A stretch of 64,000 nt of DNA, from the NCBI GenBank assembly GCA_913062555.1, contig CAJXVU010000018.1, positions 1-64,000 of the forward strand, in the 5' to 3' direction. A model generated the notes under the pieces. It searched no databases and was not told where the DNA came from. It worked only from the letters and a program-made list of their open reading frames with translations. This DNA is from an uncultured Bacteroidota bacterium. GTDB taxonomy: Bacteria; Bacteroidota; Bacteroidia; Flavobacteriales; Flavobacteriaceae. Below, one piece after another: positions 62,101 through 64,000 of this stretch (position 1 is the first letter of the stretch; every line of letters begins with the position of its first letter). The position numbers and the translations under genes are program-made.

Positions 62101-63518
62101 ATTTCACCAAGGGTGAAGCCGATGTTTTACGTAAGGCTATGGGGAAAAAGCAAATTGCAGTTCTCGATAAAATGAAGCCTAAATTTATTGAGCAAGCAAG
62201 CGCTAAAGGTCATGATGCCCGTAAATTGGAGAAAATTTGGAAAGACTGGGAAGCCTTTGCAAGTTATGCTTTTAATAAATCACACTCTACTTGTTATGCA
62301 TGGATTGCCTATCAAACAGCTTATTTAAAAGCCCATTACCCCGCCGAATATATGGCAGCGGTACTGTCTAATAATATGAATGATATCAAGTCGGTGACAT
62401 TTTTCATGGAAGAATGTAAACGAATGAAATTAAATGTTCTTGGCCCAGATGTTAACGAGTCGTATTATAAGTTTTCGGTAAACAAAGACAATGCTGTTCG
62501 CTTCGGAATGGGTGCTATTAAAGGTGTTGGTCATGGTGCGGTGATGACCATTGTTGACAATAGGAAAACAGATGGACATTATAAATCAATTTTCGATTTT
62601 GCGAAACGAATAGATCTGAGAGCGGCCAATAAAAAGGCTTTTGAAAACTTGGCTAATGCCGGAGGTTTTGATGGCTTTGGTGATGCACATCGTGCACAAT
62701 ATTTTCATAGAGAAGGTGATGGGATTACCTTTTTAGAAAAGACCATTAAATATGCCAATAAATATCAGGAAAATGAAAACTCGTCGCAGGTCAGTTTATT
62801 TGGTGAAGCTAGTGATGTTCAAATTCCAGAACCCGAAGTGCCTCCATGCGAGGAATGGGGTACCATGGAAAAATTGGCACGTGAACGTGAGGTGGTTGGT
62901 GTATATATATCTGGACATCCCTTAGACGATTTTAAAGTTGAAATGAATACGTTTTGCAATGCAGAAGTATCGTTATTTAATGACTTAGAAACTTATGTAA
63001 ATAGAGAGCTAACCTTCGGGGGTGTGGTGACCGACGTTCAACATCGTGTGAGCAAACAAGGCAAAGGATGGGCCTTATTTACAATTGAAGATTATGTAGA
63101 GTCTCATGAGTTTAGAGTTTTTGGAGAGGAATATCTTAAATTCAGACATTTTTTAATGATTAGTAATTTTGTGTATGTCCGTGCGTTTGTAAGAGAGGGA
63201 TGGGTAAATAGAGATACAGGAAAAAAGAGTGATCCACGAATTCAGTTTAACAGTTTTCAATTGTTGCATGATGTTATGGATACCTATGCTAAAAAACTAT
63301 CTATTCAGCTAAATATTGAAGATTTAAACGAAAATAAAATTAGGAGTATTAAAGAATTACTCCAGATGCATGAAGGCAGTAGCATTATCAATTTTTTAAT
63401 TTACGATACTAAAGAGAAATTAAAATTAAATATGTCCAGTCGTAAGCAAAAAGTAAAAATCTCTCAAGAGTTGCTTAACGAACTTAAAGATTTGAATTTG
63501 CATTATAAGCTGAATTAA
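59130..63518 (+). CDS. dnaE: DNA polymerase III alpha with fused N-terminal exonuclease
   Basis: Replicative polymerase of 1462 residues. Residues 1-185 form a DnaQ-like DEDDh proofreading exonuclease with Asp6, Glu8 (FDTETTG), Asp105 (GQNVGFDL), His170 and Asp175 (DAHNATADVE). Next come a PHP domain (about 262-500, starting HLHNHS), the C-family palm with Asp690 and Asp692 (PDIDIDF), fingers and helix-hairpin-helix, and an OB-type domain (about 1290-1380). In E. coli the exonuclease is a separate protein (epsilon). The fusion puts proofreading in cis and occurs in other Bacteroidota. Both the exonuclease and the PHP metal residues appear intact. Confidence 0.95.
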   Translation: MYLIFDTETTGLPKRWKAPISDTDNWPRCIQIAWQLHDAMGNCVEHQDYLVQPEGFNIPYDAEKIHGISTELAQEQGIPLREVLEKFNEALRKAKFVVGQNVGFDLNIMGCEYFREELESPLLELPILDTCTEKTALLCQIPGGRGGKFKLPTLTELHQYLFGKAFGDAHNATADVEATTRCFLELIRRQEFSKEQLDVEPEYFKNFSEKHPAEVQLIGLKHINLKKASAKINERLQKEQSKSDVTQAIDTADIEKLNAVDYVHLHNHSQFSILQSTISVKDLVAVAAKQDMPAVALTDHANMMGAFHFVKEVKNHNRGVKAENEAAIGRGEEATAKEIKPILGCEFFVCEDHTNKSQKDYGYQIVMLAKNKNGYQNLAKMSSIAYTKGFYYVPRIDRAVIEEYKEDIIVLTGNLYGEVPSKILNVGENQAEEALLWWKDQFGDDLYIELMQHGQEDEDRTNPVLINFARKHDVKLIASNNTYYAQKEDANAHDILLCVKDGEKQATPIGRGRGYRFGLPNQEYYFKSSVEMKTLFKRTPEAIINIQEVVDKIVPYELARDVLLPKFDIPDEFAHEEDQTDGGKRGENAFLKHLTYVGAKKRYGEITEEIKERLDFELSVIENTGYPGYFLIVEDFIREARNMDVSVGPGRGSAAGSVVAFCLWITNIDPLKYNLLFERFLNPDRVSMPDIDIDFDDEGRSRVMDYVIDKYGSSQVAQIITYGTMAAKSSIRDTARVLDLPLHDADRIAKLVPLMAKLNKIFGVDEKVLKTKFRADDLEKINQLLNLAEGEDLEAETINLARTLEGSVRNTGIHACGVIITPDDITKFVPVATAKDSNLYVTQFDNSVVEDAGLLKMDFLGLKTLTLIKDTVKIVKAKHDVLLDPENFPLDDVKTYELFQRGETVGVFQYESPGMQKHMKDLKPTVFDDLIAMNALYRPGPMEYIPSFIKRKHGDEEIEYDLPAMEEYLKETYGITVYQEQVMLLSQKLADFTKGEADVLRKAMGKKQIAVLDKMKPKFIEQASAKGHDARKLEKIWKDWEAFASYAFNKSHSTCYAWIAYQTAYLKAHYPAEYMAAVLSNNMNDIKSVTFFMEECKRMKLNVLGPDVNESYYKFSVNKDNAVRFGMGAIKGVGHGAVMTIVDNRKTDGHYKSIFDFAKRIDLRAANKKAFENLANAGGFDGFGDAHRAQYFHREGDGITFLEKTIKYANKYQENENSSQVSLFGEASDVQIPEPEVPPCEEWGTMEKLAREREVVGVYISGHPLDDFKVEMNTFCNAEVSLFNDLETYVNRELTFGGVVTDVQHRVSKQGKGWALFTIEDYVESHEFRVFGEEYLKFRHFLMISNFVYVRAFVREGWVNRDTGKKSDPRIQFNSFQLLHDVMDTYAKKLSIQLNIEDLNENKIRSIKELLQMHEGSSIINFLIYDTKEKLKLNMSSRKQKVKISQELLNELKDLNLHYKLN

Positions 63519-63523
63519 GGTGT

Positions 63524-63982
63524 TTATTTTGATTTTATGACTTTGGTTTCAATGTGGTCTTTTAGACGATTATCAATAAACATATCCCAAGTAGATGAGC
63601 ATTCGTCATAACATTCTGTTTTGGGTGTAAGACCAGTTTGATGAAAGCTAAGTTTTGTTTTGTTTGAGTGTTCTTGTTCTATTTGCCAATGAAGCACATG
63701 ACCAATCCATTCTTTGTTGAAATCTGGTTCACCATCTATACATTTCCAAATAAGTTCGTAGTCAGGGGTGTATTCTACAATTTTAAACGTCCACCAATAA
63801 CCATTTTCAAATTTAATTGTGAACTGTCCTTTTGATTCAAACAAGGAGTTGCTAGTCTGTCCCCACCACTCATCAATTTCAATGGTAAGCGCCCTAAACA
63901 CTTGCTCGGCGTTAGCCGAAACTTCTATTGTTTTTGTGTAATCTATGTCTTGATTGTGGATTAATTTTCTTCTACTAAGCAT
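63524..63982 (-). CDS. SRPBCC/AHSA1-like domain protein
   Basis: A 152-residue soluble protein with the START-like SRPBCC fold of the Aha1/polyketide-cyclase type: an N-terminal strand TIEVSANAEQVFRALT, then WWGQTSN, GYWWTFKIVEY, HVLHWQIEQEH and a long C-terminal helix (ECSSTWDMFIDNRLKDHIE). Members bind hydrophobic ligands or act as stress accessories, and the ligand is unknown. Ends 5 nt from the dnaE stop, tail to tail, without a terminator hairpin visible in the gap. Confidence 0.8.
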   Translation of the reverse strand: MLSRRKLIHNQDIDYTKTIEVSANAEQVFRALTIEIDEWWGQTSNSLFESKGQFTIKFENGYWWTFKIVEYTPDYELIWKCIDGEPDFNKEWIGHVLHWQIEQEHSNKTKLSFHQTGLTPKTECYDECSSTWDMFIDNRLKDHIETKVIKSK

Positions 63983-64000
63983 TTTTTTTAGTATTTAAAT

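Noticed and set aside
1-64000. tRNA, rRNA, IS element, integrase or prophage
   Set aside because: No tRNA-like cloverleaf with a GGTTCGA-type arm, rRNA stretch, transposase or phage structural cluster was found on reading both strands; the tail-collar gene stands alone.

Overview
The window looks like the chromosome of an aerobic marine-type member of the Bacteroidota, most likely the Flavobacteriaceae. The evidence is the low G+C content, secreted proteins with type IX secretion (T9SS) sorting tails, Bacteroidota promoter elements of the form TAnnTTTG, mostly weak Shine-Dalgarno sequences, an alternative complex III (Act) operon, IF2 and bS16 with long extensions, and a DNA polymerase III alpha subunit carrying a fused N-terminal exonuclease. 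I saw no rRNA, tRNA, CRISPR array, transposase, integrase or phage block.

Layout. 1-2.9 kb: infB. 3.0-4.8 kb: a secreted tail-collar-like protein, a T9SS cargo and a SPOR protein. 4.9-16.3 kb: actABCDEF followed by cytochrome oxidase coxBA, a complete quinol-to-oxygen chain. 16.4-19.7 kb: ruvB, a cytochrome P450 and queG, tightly packed. 19.7-22.0 kb (minus): a LuxE-like acyl-protein synthetase and two T9SS genes, one of them only a signal peptide plus sorting tail. 22.2-25.9 kb: a two-component pair, trmB, a LysE-like exporter and an alkyltransferase-like protein. 26.1-28.1 kb: mrp and a NifU-type Fe-S protein, then a divergent ferredoxin. 28.2-41.5 kb: korAB for 2-oxoacid:ferredoxin oxidoreductase, running with a 19-bp gap into nuoABCDHIJKLMN, which lacks nuoE, nuoF and nuoG, and ending in a small unknown gene. 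41.5-45.7 kb: a TPR protein and an amidohydrolase bracketed by two degenerate palindromic repeats. 45.7-52.3 kb: a phosphoesterase, glutaryl-CoA dehydrogenase, an amino-acid antiporter with a DDAH-like hydrolase, trmN6, rimM and rpsP. 52.4-58.9 kb (minus): an eight-gene electron-transfer operon. 59.1-64 kb: dnaE and an SRPBCC-domain protein.

The dominant theme is respiration. KorAB would reduce ferredoxin. The complex I without its NADH module could oxidise that ferredoxin and reduce quinone. ACIII and the aa3-type oxidase would pass the electrons to oxygen. Mrp and NifU-type proteins support Fe-S cluster assembly.

The least explained part is the 52.4-58.9 kb operon. It has a NrfD-type membrane quinol protein, a four-cluster Fe-S protein, a tiny Tat-signal protein, two monohaem cytochromes c (one a lipoprotein), a predicted outer-membrane barrel and a haem-domain lipoprotein resembling the ethylbenzene dehydrogenase gamma subunit, but no molybdopterin catalytic subunit. 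It is my best candidate for an undescribed system. Protein families were assigned by reading motifs, without database searches. Promoters and terminators are pattern matches.
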